From Planctomycetota bacterium (GTDB lineage Bacteria > Planctomycetota > B15-G4): 37,150 nt of DNA. The translations under genes were made by a program, and so were the position numbers. The stretch is from assembly GCA_029259695.1 (NCBI GenBank), contig JAJDEQ010000179.1, forward strand, positions 1 through 37,150, in the 5' to 3' direction. Below, one piece after another: positions 1 through 8,304 of this stretch; the first letter of the stretch is position 1; every line of letters begins with the position of its first letter. The notes under the pieces are model-generated. The model saw only the letters and a list, made by a program, of their open reading frames with translations, did not search any database and had not been told where the DNA came from.

Positions 1-515
1 CCGATCAACGACCAGAAGTGGGCGTCGCCCGGTACCTCTGGCAGCTCAAGGGCGTGGTCGCTGGCGTAGCGAAAGGCCAGGGCCATGTAGCCCGCCACCA
101 CCGGCGGGATGCCCACGCTGCCCGAAGGCAACACGTGGAAGCTGTCGCCGTCGGTGCGCGCGTGGTAGCTCTGCAGCACGGGCTCGCCGTCCTCGCTGAA
201 CTGGCGCAGCCGGTACATGGTGTCCTGCGTCTCCTGCTCGTCGAACCAGCGTCCGTCCGCGTGCCGGAACAGACCCAGCAGGCCGTGGATCACGTGGTCG
301 AGCGGAGCCGCATGGGGCTTGGCGCAGTAGAAGTCGTGCGCCTTCCGCACCGAACAGTGCAGGGCCGTGAGGATGTGAGCGCTGCTCGCGCACGCCGCCT
401 GGTGGCCACCGACCTTGGGGTCGGTCTTGGGGGCGTCCGACCGGTGGTTGGCGATGTGGATCATCGCCGCGGTCTGGATCATGGCACGGCGTGCAATGCT
501 GTCGAGCAGGGCCAT
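1..515 (-). CDS. Homodimeric-type pyruvate dehydrogenase E1 / transketolase-like protein, N-terminal part (cut by window edge)
   Basis: The reading frame opens at the ATG at 515-513 and stays open to base 1, giving about 171 residues of an N-terminus. The start overlaps the malate dehydrogenase stop (TGATG), so the two genes are probably translationally coupled. The translation contains DPKVGGHQAACASSAHILTALH, then CAKPHAAPLDH and later VLPSGSVGIPPV and DAHFWSLIG. These are typical of the thiamine-diphosphate domain of single-chain (AceE-like) pyruvate dehydrogenase E1 and related transketolases, which decarboxylate pyruvate or transfer two-carbon units. The catalytic core and C-terminus lie outside the window, so substrate specificity cannot be judged. 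Being next to mdh fits central carbon metabolism. Confidence 0.75.
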   Translation of the reverse strand, partial: MALLDSIARRAMIQTAAMIHIANHRSDAPKTDPKVGGHQAACASSAHILTALHCSVRKAHDFYCAKPHAAPLDHVIHGLLGLFRHADGRWFDEQETQDTMYRLRQFSEDGEPVLQSYHARTDGDSFHVLPSGSVGIPPVVAGYMALAFRYASDHALELPEVPGDAHFWSLI

Positions 516-1510
516 CAGCCAAGCAACTCCTGGATCACGGAACGTTCTTGCTGCAACTCGGCCACGCTGGCGTCGATGCGTTCCCTGGCGAAGTCGCTCA
601 CGGGCAGGTCGGGCACGATCGCCCAGCCGCCCTTGCCGTCAGCGCGCACCGGGAAGCTGGAGATCAGGCCGGAGGGAACGCCATAGCTCCCGTCGCTGCA
701 CACGGCAACAGAATGCCAGTCGGCATCCGGGGTCTTCTCGCGCAGGTCGCGCACGTGATCGATCAGCGCGTTCGCAGCGGAGAAGGCGGAGCTCAGTCCG
801 CGCGCCTTGATGATCGCCGCGCCGCGCTGCTGCACGGTCTTGATGAAGGGCGTCTCGAGCCACACCACGTCGGCGATGGCCTCGCGCCCCGGGCGTCCGT
901 CGATGCGGGCGTTCTCGAAGTCCGGGAACTGGGTCGCGCTGTGGTTGCCCCAGATGGTCATGTTGGCCACTGCGGTGTGGTGCGTGCCCGCCTTGGCGGC
1001 GAGCTGGGCCTTGGCGCGGTTCTCGTCCAGGCGCGTCATGGCGCTGAAGTTGGCGTCGGGCAGGTCGGGCGCGTTGTGCATCGCGATCAGGCAGTTCGTG
1101 TTGCACGGGTTGCCGACCACGACGGTGCGACAGTCGGAGCTGGCATGGTCGTTGATGGCCTTGCCCTGGCCCACGAAGATCGGGCCGTTCTCCTTGATCA
1201 GGTCGTTGCGCTCCATGCCGGGTCCGCGCGGCTTGCTGCCCACGAGCAGCGCCCAGTCCACGTCCTTGAAGCCCGCGTTGATGTCGGACGTGCAGAGCAT
1301 GTCCTGCAACAACGGGAAGGCGCAGTCCTCGAGTTCCATCGCCACGCCACCGAGCGCCGCCATGGCTTTCTCGTTGGGGATCTCGATGAGGTGCAGGATC
1401 ACCGGCTGATCCGGGCCGAACATCTGGCCCGAGGCAATGCGCGGCAACAAGGCGTATCCGATCTGTCCAGCGGCGCCGGTGACGGCGACGCGAAGGGGAG
1501 CAGGCGTCAC
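515..1510 (-). CDS. mdh: Malate dehydrogenase
   Basis: Cytoplasmic NAD-dependent enzyme interconverting malate and oxaloacetate in the TCA cycle; 331 residues, normal for the family. The N-terminus has the dinucleotide-binding loop GAAGQIG (residues 12-18). Substrate-binding arginines are in [13 protein letters not shown] (R95, R101) and the proton-relay histidine is in [13 protein letters not shown] (H190), with the TRLDENRA segment before it. This is the animal/plant cytosolic-like bacterial MDH type rather than the short lactate-dehydrogenase-like type. The start is a GTG preceded by GGAG seven bases upstream. The stop overlaps the start of the pyruvate dehydrogenase E1-like gene, suggesting a two-gene unit. 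It is divergent from the sulfatase-fold lipoprotein gene, with 95 bp between them. Confidence 0.95.
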   Translation of the reverse strand: MTPAPLRVAVTGAAGQIGYALLPRIASGQMFGPDQPVILHLIEIPNEKAMAALGGVAMELEDCAFPLLQDMLCTSDINAGFKDVDWALLVGSKPRGPGMERNDLIKENGPIFVGQGKAINDHASSDCRTVVVGNPCNTNCLIAMHNAPDLPDANFSAMTRLDENRAKAQLAAKAGTHHTAVANMTIWGNHSATQFPDFENARIDGRPGREAIADVVWLETPFIKTVQQRGAAIIKARGLSSAFSAANALIDHVRDLREKTPDADWHSVAVCSDGSYGVPSGLISSFPVRADGKGGWAIVPDLPVSDFARERIDASVAELQQERSVIQELLG

Positions 1511-1605
1511 GGGTGGGCTCCAACGAGCGAGTCTGTGCAGGGAGTAAAGCGCCCCATTGTGCCGAATCCGCGGCGCCTTGCGAGACGCCCGACTATGATC
1601 CCGCC

Positions 1606-3918
1606 ATGAAGTCCCCCAGCCCCGTCGATCCTGACGGCCGCGCGTCTTGGAGCCCCCCGGCGGCGCGCGCCACGGCGTGCACCGCGCGGCGCCGGGAGCA
1701 CCGGGCGAGGGGCGCCCGCCGGCCCTGGCTGCTGGCGGCAGCCTTGCTGGGAGCGGCCGCGCTCGGCGCCTGCGGAGAGCCCGCCGGCGGTGCCGCCCGC
1801 TACGTCGTGGTGGAGCGCGCCCAGGCGTGGACGACGGGCAGCGCGGCGGCCGGGACGGGAGCGGCGCCCCTGTCCCTCAGCTGGGCCTTCGAGAACCCCA
1901 CCGACAGCTGGACCGCCCAGGCCGAGAGCAGCCGGACCGAGGGCCGGCTGCTGCTGTCCGGCCGGGACCGGGTGTCGCTCACGGGCCCCCGCGACAGCCC
2001 CCTCGACCCCGAGATCCACCACTGGCTCGTGATCCAGGCGCACACCGAAGGGGTCCGCAGCCTGACCCTGCTCTGGCGCGGCAGCGACGAGGATTTCGAT
2101 CCGTCGCGCCAGACCTCGGCCATGCCGATCCGGTCATCCACCGGCAGCCCCCAGGTCTACTCGCTGCCGCTCAGCGAGCTGCGCGGTTCGGTGCACGCCC
2201 AGGACGATCTGGCCGAGTTCCGGCTGCACTTCGAGGGCCCGGGCCCGCTGGAGGTGAGCATCGACCAGATCTCGCTCGTGTCCGACTACGACGACCCCAA
2301 GGGGCGCGGCTTCGTCGAGTCGCGGCTCGTGCGCTCCGGCATCGCCCGCCGTGGGGTGGCCCTGGCGGTCCCCGGCTCCGTCGCCACCGACCTCAGCGCC
2401 CAGGCCGGCGACGTCCTGCGCCTGGCCCTCGCCGCCGGCGGCACCCGGACCCCCGTGGACGTGACCCTGCGCGACGCCGACGGGCTGCTGGAACCCCTGC
2501 GCCTGCGCCTCGACCCCGCGATCCCGTGGACCCCGGCGGAGCTCGACCTGTCCCCGCTCGCGGGCCGGGACCCGGTCCGGCTGCTGATCGAAGCATCGGG
2601 CCCGCACTCGGTGTTGCTGATCGGCAGTCCGCTCCAGCTCCGACCCAGCCTGGAAGCACGGCCCAACCTGGTGCTCTACGTCGAGGACACCCTGCGCGCC
2701 GACCGGCTCGGCACCTACGGCTGCGAGCTGCCCACCGACCCGCACCTGCGCAGGGTCGCCGACGACGGCATCGTCTTCGAGCAGGTCTTCGCCGCGTCGA
2801 GCTGGACCCGCGCGAGCATGAGTTCGCTGATGACGTCCCTCGACCCGATCGCGCACGGCAACCAGCACCACGGCGCCCGCGTTCCGGAGACGCTGACCAC
2901 GCTGCCCGAGGTCCTGGCCCAGGCGGGCTACGCCTGCGCCGGCTTCGTGACCAACTTCCACGCCGGGAGCTGGGCCGGCCTGGGCCAGGGCTTCGACGTG
3001 GAGCACGGACCGCGGGCCGGGGCCGCCTACCGCGTGGAGTCCACGCTCACCTCCGCGGTGATCAGCGGTCCGATCGACGCCTACCTCGAGGAATGGCGCG
3101 ACGTGCAGCTGTTCGTGCTGGCCCACTCGCTCGACCCCCACGCCCCCTACCTGCCCGACGAACAGGACCTGACCGCCCTCGGCCTGTCGCCCCGGGACAA
3201 CCGCCCGCTCGACGCCTACGCGGCGGAGGTGCGACACAACGACCGCTCGTTCGAGCAACTCGACCGGACGCTCGAGCGCCTCGGCCTGCAGGACGACACG
3301 CTGCTCGTCTTCACCTCCGACCACGGTGAGGCCTTCGGCGAGCACGGCCGCCACGAGCACCGCAAGAGCCTGCACCAGGAGGAAGTCGCCATCCCCTGGG
3401 TCATGCGCCTGCCCCGGCGGCGCGCGGCCGGGCGACGGGTGACCGAACCCGTCTATCAACTCGACATGGCGCCCACGCTGCTCGCGCAGCTCGGCCTCGA
3501 CGCCCCGATCGAGTGGGAGGGCAGCGACGTCTCGGGCTGGTGGACCGGGACCGACGCCCCCCGGCTCGACCGCCCGTTCCTGCTCGACGTGACCTACCTG
3601 CCCCACGACCGCGACGACCGGACCCACGACGTGGCCGCGGTCGTCTGGCCCTACAAGCTGATCACGACCATCGAGGACGGCGGCGCCGTCCCGCGGGAGC
3701 TGTACGACCTGCAGGCCGACCCGGCCGAACGCGACAACCTGCTCGCCGAGGGCCGCCCGCCCCACGGCGCCGACATCGAACGCGCGCTGACCGGGCTGCG
3801 AGCGCGCATCGTCGCCGCACTGCAGCGCGGCATGATCGCGCCGGACGCGACCCGCAGCGCCGAGGCCATGGACCCCGAGATGCGCGCCTGGATGCGCGAG
3901 ATGGGCTACCTGCGCTAA
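1606..3918 (+). CDS. Alkaline-phosphatase/sulfatase-fold lipoprotein with threonine nucleophile
   Basis: Predicted exported lipoprotein of 770 residues. A basic N-terminus is followed by a hydrophobic stretch ending in the lipobox LGAC. The first half (to about residue 340) is an unassigned, mainly beta region. From [19 protein letters not shown] onward it is a sulfatase-type hydrolase domain, with metal-binding [11 protein letters not shown] and a later [11 protein letters not shown] segment. At the position of the formylglycine cysteine/serine in sulfatases it has [14 protein letters not shown], which aligns threonine (about residue 401) with the nucleophile. Threonine is used by phosphotransferase and phosphodiesterase relatives, so the substrate may be a phosphoester rather than a sulfate. 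ATG at 1606 was chosen because an upstream in-frame ATG at 1513 adds 31 residues unlike a signal peptide. A 47-bp repeat begins right after its stop. Confidence 0.85.
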   Translation: MKSPSPVDPDGRASWSPPAARATACTARRREHRARGARRPWLLAAALLGAAALGACGEPAGGAARYVVVERAQAWTTGSAAAGTGAAPLSLSWAFENPTDSWTAQAESSRTEGRLLLSGRDRVSLTGPRDSPLDPEIHHWLVIQAHTEGVRSLTLLWRGSDEDFDPSRQTSAMPIRSSTGSPQVYSLPLSELRGSVHAQDDLAEFRLHFEGPGPLEVSIDQISLVSDYDDPKGRGFVESRLVRSGIARRGVALAVPGSVATDLSAQAGDVLRLALAAGGTRTPVDVTLRDADGLLEPLRLRLDPAIPWTPAELDLSPLAGRDPVRLLIEASGPHSVLLIGSPLQLRPSLEARPNLVLYVEDTLRADRLGTYGCELPTDPHLRRVADDGIVFEQVFAASSWTRASMSSLMTSLDPIAHGNQHHGARVPETLTTLPEVLAQAGYACAGFVTNFHAGSWAGLGQGFDVEHGPRAGAAYRVESTLTSAVISGPIDAYLEEWRDVQLFVLAHSLDPHAPYLPDEQDLTALGLSPRDNRPLDAYAAEVRHNDRSFEQLDRTLERLGLQDDTLLVFTSDHGEAFGEHGRHEHRKSLHQEEVAIPWVMRLPRRRAAGRRVTEPVYQLDMAPTLLAQLGLDAPIEWEGSDVSGWWTGTDAPRLDRPFLLDVTYLPHDRDDRTHDVAAVVWPYKLITTIEDGGAVPRELYDLQADPAERDNLLAEGRPPHGADIERALTGLRARIVAALQRGMIAPDATRSAEAMDPEMRAWMREMGYLR

Positions 3919-3965
3919 CCCGGACTTCTCACCAGCTCCTGCTGCGGACACGCCTGGCGCTGCAG
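3919..3965. repeat. 47-bp direct repeat, copy 1
   Basis: Identical over all 47 bases to 8150-8196, in the same orientation. It starts at the first base after the sulfatase-fold TAA stop with CCCGGACTTCTCACCAGC and ends in CTGGCGCTGCAG. The 3' half can fold into an imperfect 8-bp stem (CTGCTGCG with CGCTGCAG, one mismatch). No coding role is seen. Confidence 0.9.
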
Positions 3966-4088
3966 GGCTGCGGTGCCGCGGTTCGGCCCAGGCGCGCCGG
4001 ATCAAGGCGCCGCACCGGTTGCCGCCACGGCGGCGCAATAGCCGAGCGGCCGCACCACATGTGTCCGGCGTAAGCCCGGCCCCCTCGG

Positions 4089-4118
4089 TTGGGCCACGAC
4101 TGTTCCCCCTGCTACATT
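4089..4118 (+). promoter_or_regulatory. Candidate sigma-70-type promoter for the arsenic cluster
   Basis: TTGGGC at 4089-4094 and TACATT at 4113-4118, 18 bp apart, lie about 70 bp upstream of the arsM-like start, in the only sizeable gap (222 bp) before the run of plus-strand genes. The match to consensus is modest and such boxes occur by chance. No clear ArsR operator palindrome was recognised. Confidence 0.3.
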
Positions 4119-4187
4119 CCGTCGGGCCCACGTCCGATTCCAGGACGCGGCACCCCGCACCTCCTCCGACTCACGAGATCCCGCTCC

Positions 4188-5363
4188 ATGCCCTCCTCGA
4201 CCTCGACACCCGGCACCGATCTCGACGCCGCCGTGCGGACCCGCTACTCGGAGGGCGCCACCCGGCAGGTGCCCGAGCTGTGCTGCCCGGTCGACTACGA
4301 CGCCACGCTGCTCGAAGCCATCCCCGCCGAGGTGATCGAGCGCGACTACGGCTGCGGCAACCCCAGCAAGCACCTGCAGCCGGGTGAGACCGTGATCGAC
4401 CTCGGTTCGGGCACCGGCAAGATCTGCTTCATCGCCGCGCAGGTCGTGGGCCCCGCCGGCCGCGTGATCGGCGTGGACATGAACGACGACATGCTGTCGG
4501 TGGCGCAGCGCGCCGCCCCCGTCGTGGCCGAGCGCATCGGGTTCGACAACGTGAGCTTCGTCAAGAGTCGCATCGAGGACCTGTCCCTCGACCGGGCTGC
4601 GCTCGACCGTCGGCTGGCCGCCCACCCCGTGCGCAGCGAGGGGGACTTCGCCGCCCTCGAGCAGTACATCGCCGAGCAGCGCGTGGGCGCGCCGCTGATC
4701 GCCGACGACAGCGTGGACGTCGTGGTCAGCAACTGCGTGCTCAACCTCGTCGTGCCGGAGCGCAAGCCGCAGCTGTTCGACGAGATCTTCCGGGTGCTGC
4801 GGCGCGGCGGCCGGGCCGTGATCTCCGACATCGTCAGCGACGAGGACGTCCCCGAGCACCTGCGGCAGGACGGCGAGCTGTGGAGCGGGTGCGTCTCGGG
4901 CGCCTACCGCGAGGACCTGTTCCTGGCCGCCTTCGAGCGGGCCGGCTTCTACGGCGTGCGCGTGCTGGAACGAGCCGCCGAGCCGTGGCAGGTCGTGGAG
5001 GGCATCGAGTTCCGCAGCGTCACCGTCGAAGCGTTCAAGGGCAAGCAGGGCGCCTGCCTCGAACAGAACCACGCGGTGATCTACAACGGCCCCTGGAAGC
5101 AGGTGCGCGACGACGACGGACACGTCTTCTCGCGCGGCCAGCGCATGGCGGTCTGCGGCAAGACCTACGCGATCATGACCCGCCCGCCGTACGGCGACGC
5201 GATCACCGGCATCGAGCCCCGGGTGCCCGTCCCGGTGGAGCAGGCCGGTCCCTTCGCGTGCAGCGGCGATCGCCTGCGCCAGCCGCAGGAGACAAAGGGC
5301 GCCGACTACCGCGAGAACGTCGGGCCCAGCGACACCTGTTGCGAGCCGGGCACGTGCTGCTGA
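4188..5363 (+). CDS. arsM: ArsM-like arsenite S-adenosylmethionine methyltransferase
   Basis: Cytoplasmic class I methyltransferase of 391 residues that would convert As(III) to methylated arsenicals. It has the SAM-binding motif DLGSGTGK (71-78) and acidic loop GVDMNDDML. Cysteines occur where ArsM enzymes bind As(III): LCCP (32-33), SNCVLNL (C183) and SGCVSGAY (C235). A roughly 40-residue stretch separates the third and fourth Rossmann strands. The extreme C-terminus is CCEPGTCC (384-391), an extra thiol cluster likely to bind arsenic or another soft metal. The ATG at 4188 was preferred over an earlier TTG because the Rossmann-type protein then begins with a normal short leader. It overlaps arsS by 10 bp. 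Identification as ArsM rests on the cysteines and the adjacent arsS; methylation of another substrate is possible. Confidence 0.85.
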   Translation: MPSSTSTPGTDLDAAVRTRYSEGATRQVPELCCPVDYDATLLEAIPAEVIERDYGCGNPSKHLQPGETVIDLGSGTGKICFIAAQVVGPAGRVIGVDMNDDMLSVAQRAAPVVAERIGFDNVSFVKSRIEDLSLDRAALDRRLAAHPVRSEGDFAALEQYIAEQRVGAPLIADDSVDVVVSNCVLNLVVPERKPQLFDEIFRVLRRGGRAVISDIVSDEDVPEHLRQDGELWSGCVSGAYREDLFLAAFERAGFYGVRVLERAAEPWQVVEGIEFRSVTVEAFKGKQGACLEQNHAVIYNGPWKQVRDDDGHVFSRGQRMAVCGKTYAIMTRPPYGDAITGIEPRVPVPVEQAGPFACSGDRLRQPQETKGADYRENVGPSDTCCEPGTCC

Positions 5364-6376
5364 GCGGGTCCCACCCGACGGCAGGAACGAGGAACCGGTT
5401 CGCCACGACCGCCGCGCAGCAAGGCCTCGCGCCGCTGCGGCGCCGGCCCCCGAGCACGCTGCAGGTCAACCTGGGCAAGCTCTGCAACCAGGCCTGCCGG
5501 CACTGCCACGTCGACGCCGGACCCACCCGCACCGAGGCCATGCAGCGCCCCGCGATCGATCGCGTGCTGGCACTGCTGGCTGCGACGCCGTCGCTGACCG
5601 GTGTCGACATCACCGGCGGCGCACCCGAACTCAACCCGTGGTTCCGGCACCTGGTCCGCTCGACGCGCGCACTGGGCCGCGATGTGACGGTGCGCTGCAA
5701 CCTCACGGTCCTGTTCGAGCCCGACCAGGAGGACACGGTCGCGTTCTACGCCGCACAACGGGCCACGATCGTCGCCTCGCTGCCGTGCTACACCGCCGAG
5801 AACGTCGATCGCCAACGGGGCGGCGGTGTGTTCGAGAAGAGCGTGCGCGGACTGCAACAGCTCAACGCCGCCGGGTACGGAGTCGCCGAAGGCGCCGAAC
5901 TCCCGGACGCCCTGCGACTGCACCTGGTCTACAACCCGCTCGGCCCCAGCCTGCCGCCGCCCCAGGCGGCCCTCGAGGGCGACTACCGCGCACGCCTCGC
6001 CGCCGACTTCGGGATCCGCTTCGATCGGCTGTTCGCCATCGCCAACATGCCGATCCACCGCTTCGCCGACGACCTCGCCCGCCAGGGCGCCCTGGGCGAC
6101 TACGAGGACCTGCTCGTCGGGGCCTTCAACGCGGACGCCTACGCTGCCGTGATGTGTCGCGACCTGGTGAGCGTCGACTGGGACGGGCGCCTGTCCGACT
6201 GCGACTTCAACCAGATGCTCGGCCACGCCCTCGGCGGCCGCGAACGGACGATCTTCGACGTGGATGACCTGTCGCAGCTCGCCGGCGAGCCGATCGCCAC
6301 CGGCTCCCACTGCCTGGGCTGCAGCGCCGGTCAGGGCAGCAGTTGCGCCGGCGCGACGAGTCCGCCCTCGGCCTGA
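5354..6376 (+). CDS. arsS: ArsS, arsenosugar-type radical SAM protein
   Basis: Radical SAM enzyme of 340 residues. The iron-sulfur motif CNQACRHC (C44, C48, C51) follows the family signature LQVNLGKLCNQ and leads into HVDAGPTRTE. A GGAPELNP segment and the Cys-rich C-terminal domain (DUF3641-like) follow: CRDLVSVDWDGRLSDCDFNQM and HCLGCSAGQGSSC. This is the family once called radical SAM/selenodomain (TIGR04167) and now ArsS, reported to join dimethylarsenite to the 5'-deoxyadenosyl group of SAM on the way to arsenosugars. The GTG at 5354 overlaps the arsM end by 10 bp and gives the expected N-terminal length; no ATG is available before the iron-sulfur motif. The arsM-arsS overlap implies coupled expression. 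Confidence 0.88.
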   Translation: MLLSGSHPTAGTRNRFATTAAQQGLAPLRRRPPSTLQVNLGKLCNQACRHCHVDAGPTRTEAMQRPAIDRVLALLAATPSLTGVDITGGAPELNPWFRHLVRSTRALGRDVTVRCNLTVLFEPDQEDTVAFYAAQRATIVASLPCYTAENVDRQRGGGVFEKSVRGLQQLNAAGYGVAEGAELPDALRLHLVYNPLGPSLPPPQAALEGDYRARLAADFGIRFDRLFAIANMPIHRFADDLARQGALGDYEDLLVGAFNADAYAAVMCRDLVSVDWDGRLSDCDFNQMLGHALGGRERTIFDVDDLSQLAGEPIATGSHCLGCSAGQGSSCAGATSPPSA

Positions 6377-6499
6377 CGCCCGACGCTGTCCTCGAACGCG
6401 CGTCGTCCGGGCCGCAATCCCCTGCCGGTTGCTCGACGCCGTTCCGGGCGCGGACTTGAAAGCGCGTCGCGACCCACCGACGCTCTGGGATGGCGTCGC

Positions 6500-6517
6500 G
6501 CTTGCCACGCGGCAAGC
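6500..6517 (+). promoter_or_regulatory. Perfect 7-bp stem-loop between arsS and the ATP pyrophosphatase gene
   Basis: GCTTGCC-ACGC-GGCAAGC, a 7-bp stem with a 4-nt loop, lies in the 174-bp gap between the two genes. No T-run follows, so it is not a classical terminator; it may be an RNA processing or stability element. Confidence 0.35.
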
Positions 6518-6550
6518 CGCGCCGCTCCGTCCCCCCACGGAACTCGCCCA

Positions 6551-7546
6551 GTGCCGGTCCTCGACACCGACGGCCTCGCCCGGGATCGCATCGCCGCGAT
6601 CGCGGCGTTCCACGCGCGCGTCGGGCAGCCCCGCGCCGAACTCGACGTCTCCGGCGGCGTCGACTCGGCCCTGCTGCTGGTGTTGCTCTCCCGCGCGCTC
6701 GGCCCCGAGCACGTCACGGCGGTCCACATCGCGATCCACTCGGCACCGGAGTTCTGCGACCGGGCGCGAGCCGTCGCGCGCACCGCCGGCGTGCCCCTGG
6801 TGGACCTCGACGCGACGGCGCTGTTCGACTCGCTGCAACGGGACATGCTCACGGCCCTGGCCGAGGCCGGTCTGGATGCCGACGCCGCCCGCGAGCGCAT
6901 GGCGCGTGATCGCACGGTGAGCGGTTCGATGCGCTCGTGCCTGCGTGCCCCCATCGGGCGTGGCTTCAACCGACTGGCCGGTGACGGCATCCGTCACGGC
7001 ACGGGCAACGAGTGCGAAGACCGCTTCCTGCGCTTCTACCAGAAGGGCGGTGACGGCGAGGTGGACACCAATCCGCTGGCCATGCTCAGCAAGGGCGAGG
7101 TGCTGCAACTCGCCCGCGCCGTCGACGTCCCGCGAGAGATCCGCGCCGCCGTTCCGTCGCCCGACCTGCACGGGATCGGCGAGGCGCACACCGACGAGGA
7201 CGAACTGCTCCAGCTCACCGGGACGCGCTGGACCTACTCGCGCGTGGACCCGGACAGCGGCGAGTACACCTCCGTCGGGACCATCGAGCGCACCTCGCGC
7301 CTGCTCGACCTGCACCCCGAACTGATCGGCGAGGCGACGCCCGACTGGGACGCCTTGACCGACGCGGCGTTGAGCGGACCGTTCGCCGGCGCGCAGCGCG
7401 ACGAGGTCGGCGCCGTGCTGCGTTCGGCGCGCGCCCTGGAGGCGTCGACGCGCCACAAACACAATCCGGCCTGCCCGACACTCGGCGTCCGCGCCGAACT
7501 CGTCGCCGCGGGCCTGATCACCGACGCGCTGCCCTCCGGAGGCTAG
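6551..7546 (+). CDS. NAD-synthetase-like N-type ATP pyrophosphatase
   Basis: 331-residue cytoplasmic protein resembling ammonia-dependent NAD synthetase. It has the PP-loop SGGVDSA (34-40), a second motif HGTGNECEDRFLRFYQKGGDGEVDTNP like the GTGN..E.....YGDG.VD.NP block of NadE, and LSKGEVLQLA. Such enzymes adenylate a carboxylate and let ammonia displace AMP to form an amide. It is about 50 residues longer than typical bacterial NadE, and the C-terminal part (from about residue 220) is not one I recognise. GTG start. Its place between arsS and an isochorismatase-family hydrolase suggests a role in the cluster product rather than housekeeping NAD synthesis, but ordinary NadE function cannot be excluded. 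Confidence 0.75.
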   Translation: MPVLDTDGLARDRIAAIAAFHARVGQPRAELDVSGGVDSALLLVLLSRALGPEHVTAVHIAIHSAPEFCDRARAVARTAGVPLVDLDATALFDSLQRDMLTALAEAGLDADAARERMARDRTVSGSMRSCLRAPIGRGFNRLAGDGIRHGTGNECEDRFLRFYQKGGDGEVDTNPLAMLSKGEVLQLARAVDVPREIRAAVPSPDLHGIGEAHTDEDELLQLTGTRWTYSRVDPDSGEYTSVGTIERTSRLLDLHPELIGEATPDWDALTDAALSGPFAGAQRDEVGAVLRSARALEASTRHKHNPACPTLGVRAELVAAGLITDALPSGG

Positions 7547-7558
7547 CGCCCAAGCCCA

Positions 7559-7593
7559 CCCTTCTGCTCCGTCCCCCCAGCAAGGACGAAGGG
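7559..7593 (+). promoter_or_regulatory. Stem-loop overlapping the isochorismatase-family gene ribosome-binding site
   Basis: CCCTTC (7559-7564) and GTCC (7571-7574) can pair with GAAGGG (7588-7593) and GGAC (7584-7587), giving a 10-bp interrupted stem. The 3' arm contains most of the AAGGGAG Shine-Dalgarno located eight bases before the ATG at 7601, so folding could limit translation. No experimental or covariation support is available. Confidence 0.35.
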
Positions 7594-7600
7594 AGCGACC

Positions 7601-8149
7601 ATGAAGCAGGCCCTGATCCTCGTCGACATCCAGAACGACTACTTCCCCGGTGGTCGTTGGGAGCTCGACGGCATGCAGCAAGCGGCGAGCAAGGCGCGTG
7701 TCCTGCTCGACACCTTCCGCGACGACGTGCGTTTCACGCTGCACGTCCAGCACGTGTTCGACCTGCCCGACCCGCCGTTCTTCGCGGCCGGGAGCGAGGG
7801 CGTCGAGCTGCACGAGTCGATCGCTCCCCAGGCGGACGAGGAGGTGCTGATCAAGAACAACGCCAACGCCTTCCGTGACACGAACCTGCTCGAGATCCTC
7901 GAGATGAAGGACATCGAACGCGTGGTCGTGTGCGGCGCCATGAGCCACATGTGCGTCGAAGCCACCGCACGCGCCGCCGCCGACCACGATCTCGAGGTCG
8001 TGGTCGTGCACGACGCGTGCGCCACGCGGGCCGTGGAGTTCGGGGGACAGACGATTCCGGCCGGGGACGTGCACACCACCGCCATGGCCACACTGTCCTT
8101 CGGCTACGCCGAGGTGCTCAGCCTCGACGAGTACCTGGCCCGCCCCTAG
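7601..8149 (+). CDS. Isochorismatase-family cysteine hydrolase
   Basis: 182-residue cytoplasmic hydrolase with the family catalytic triad: D9 (ILVDIQNDY), K85 (VLIKNNANAF) and C118 (CGAMSHMCVEATARAA). QNDYFPGG and the cis-peptide region before the cysteine are intact. The family includes nicotinamidases, ureidoacrylate and N-carbamoylsarcosine amidases and isochorismatase; the exact substrate is not readable here. A strong AAGGGAG ribosome site precedes the ATG. It follows the NAD-synthetase-like gene by 54 bp, so an amide-forming and an amide-cleaving enzyme sit side by side inside the arsenic cluster. The second 47-bp repeat begins directly after its TAG. Confidence 0.88.
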   Translation: MKQALILVDIQNDYFPGGRWELDGMQQAASKARVLLDTFRDDVRFTLHVQHVFDLPDPPFFAAGSEGVELHESIAPQADEEVLIKNNANAFRDTNLLEILEMKDIERVVVCGAMSHMCVEATARAAADHDLEVVVVHDACATRAVEFGGQTIPAGDVHTTAMATLSFGYAEVLSLDEYLARP

Positions 8150-8196
8150 CCCGGACTTCTCACCAGCTCCTGCTGCGGACACGCCTGGCGCTGCAG
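8150..8196. repeat. 47-bp direct repeat, copy 2
   Basis: Perfect copy of 3919-3965, same orientation, again starting one base after a stop codon (isochorismatase-family TAG). Identity ends abruptly on both sides. The pair brackets about 4.2 kb holding arsM, arsS, the ATP pyrophosphatase and the hydrolase. Confidence 0.9.
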
Positions 8197-8304
8197 CTCC
8201 GGGCCCGGGAGTGGTTCATGGCCCCCGGGCCGGTCCCTCTCCGGCCGCGCAAACGGTCGTGGCCCGTCTGGCGCCGACGCGCCCGACGCGTACCATCGTG
8301 CGCC

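Noticed and set aside
46..522. 158-residue minus-strand frame at the window start
   Set aside because: Out of frame with the pyruvate dehydrogenase E1-like fragment, whose translation shows clear family motifs; this frame is Arg/Pro-rich without any.
2134..4131. 665-residue minus-strand open frame opposite the sulfatase-fold gene
   Set aside because: Antisense shadow of a well-supported gene with clear motifs on the plus strand.
5306..8182. 958-residue open frame on the minus strand across the arsenic cluster
   Set aside because: Antisense shadow of arsS, the ATP pyrophosphatase and the hydrolase genes, produced by high GC at third positions; low-complexity Gly/Val/Arg translation without motifs.
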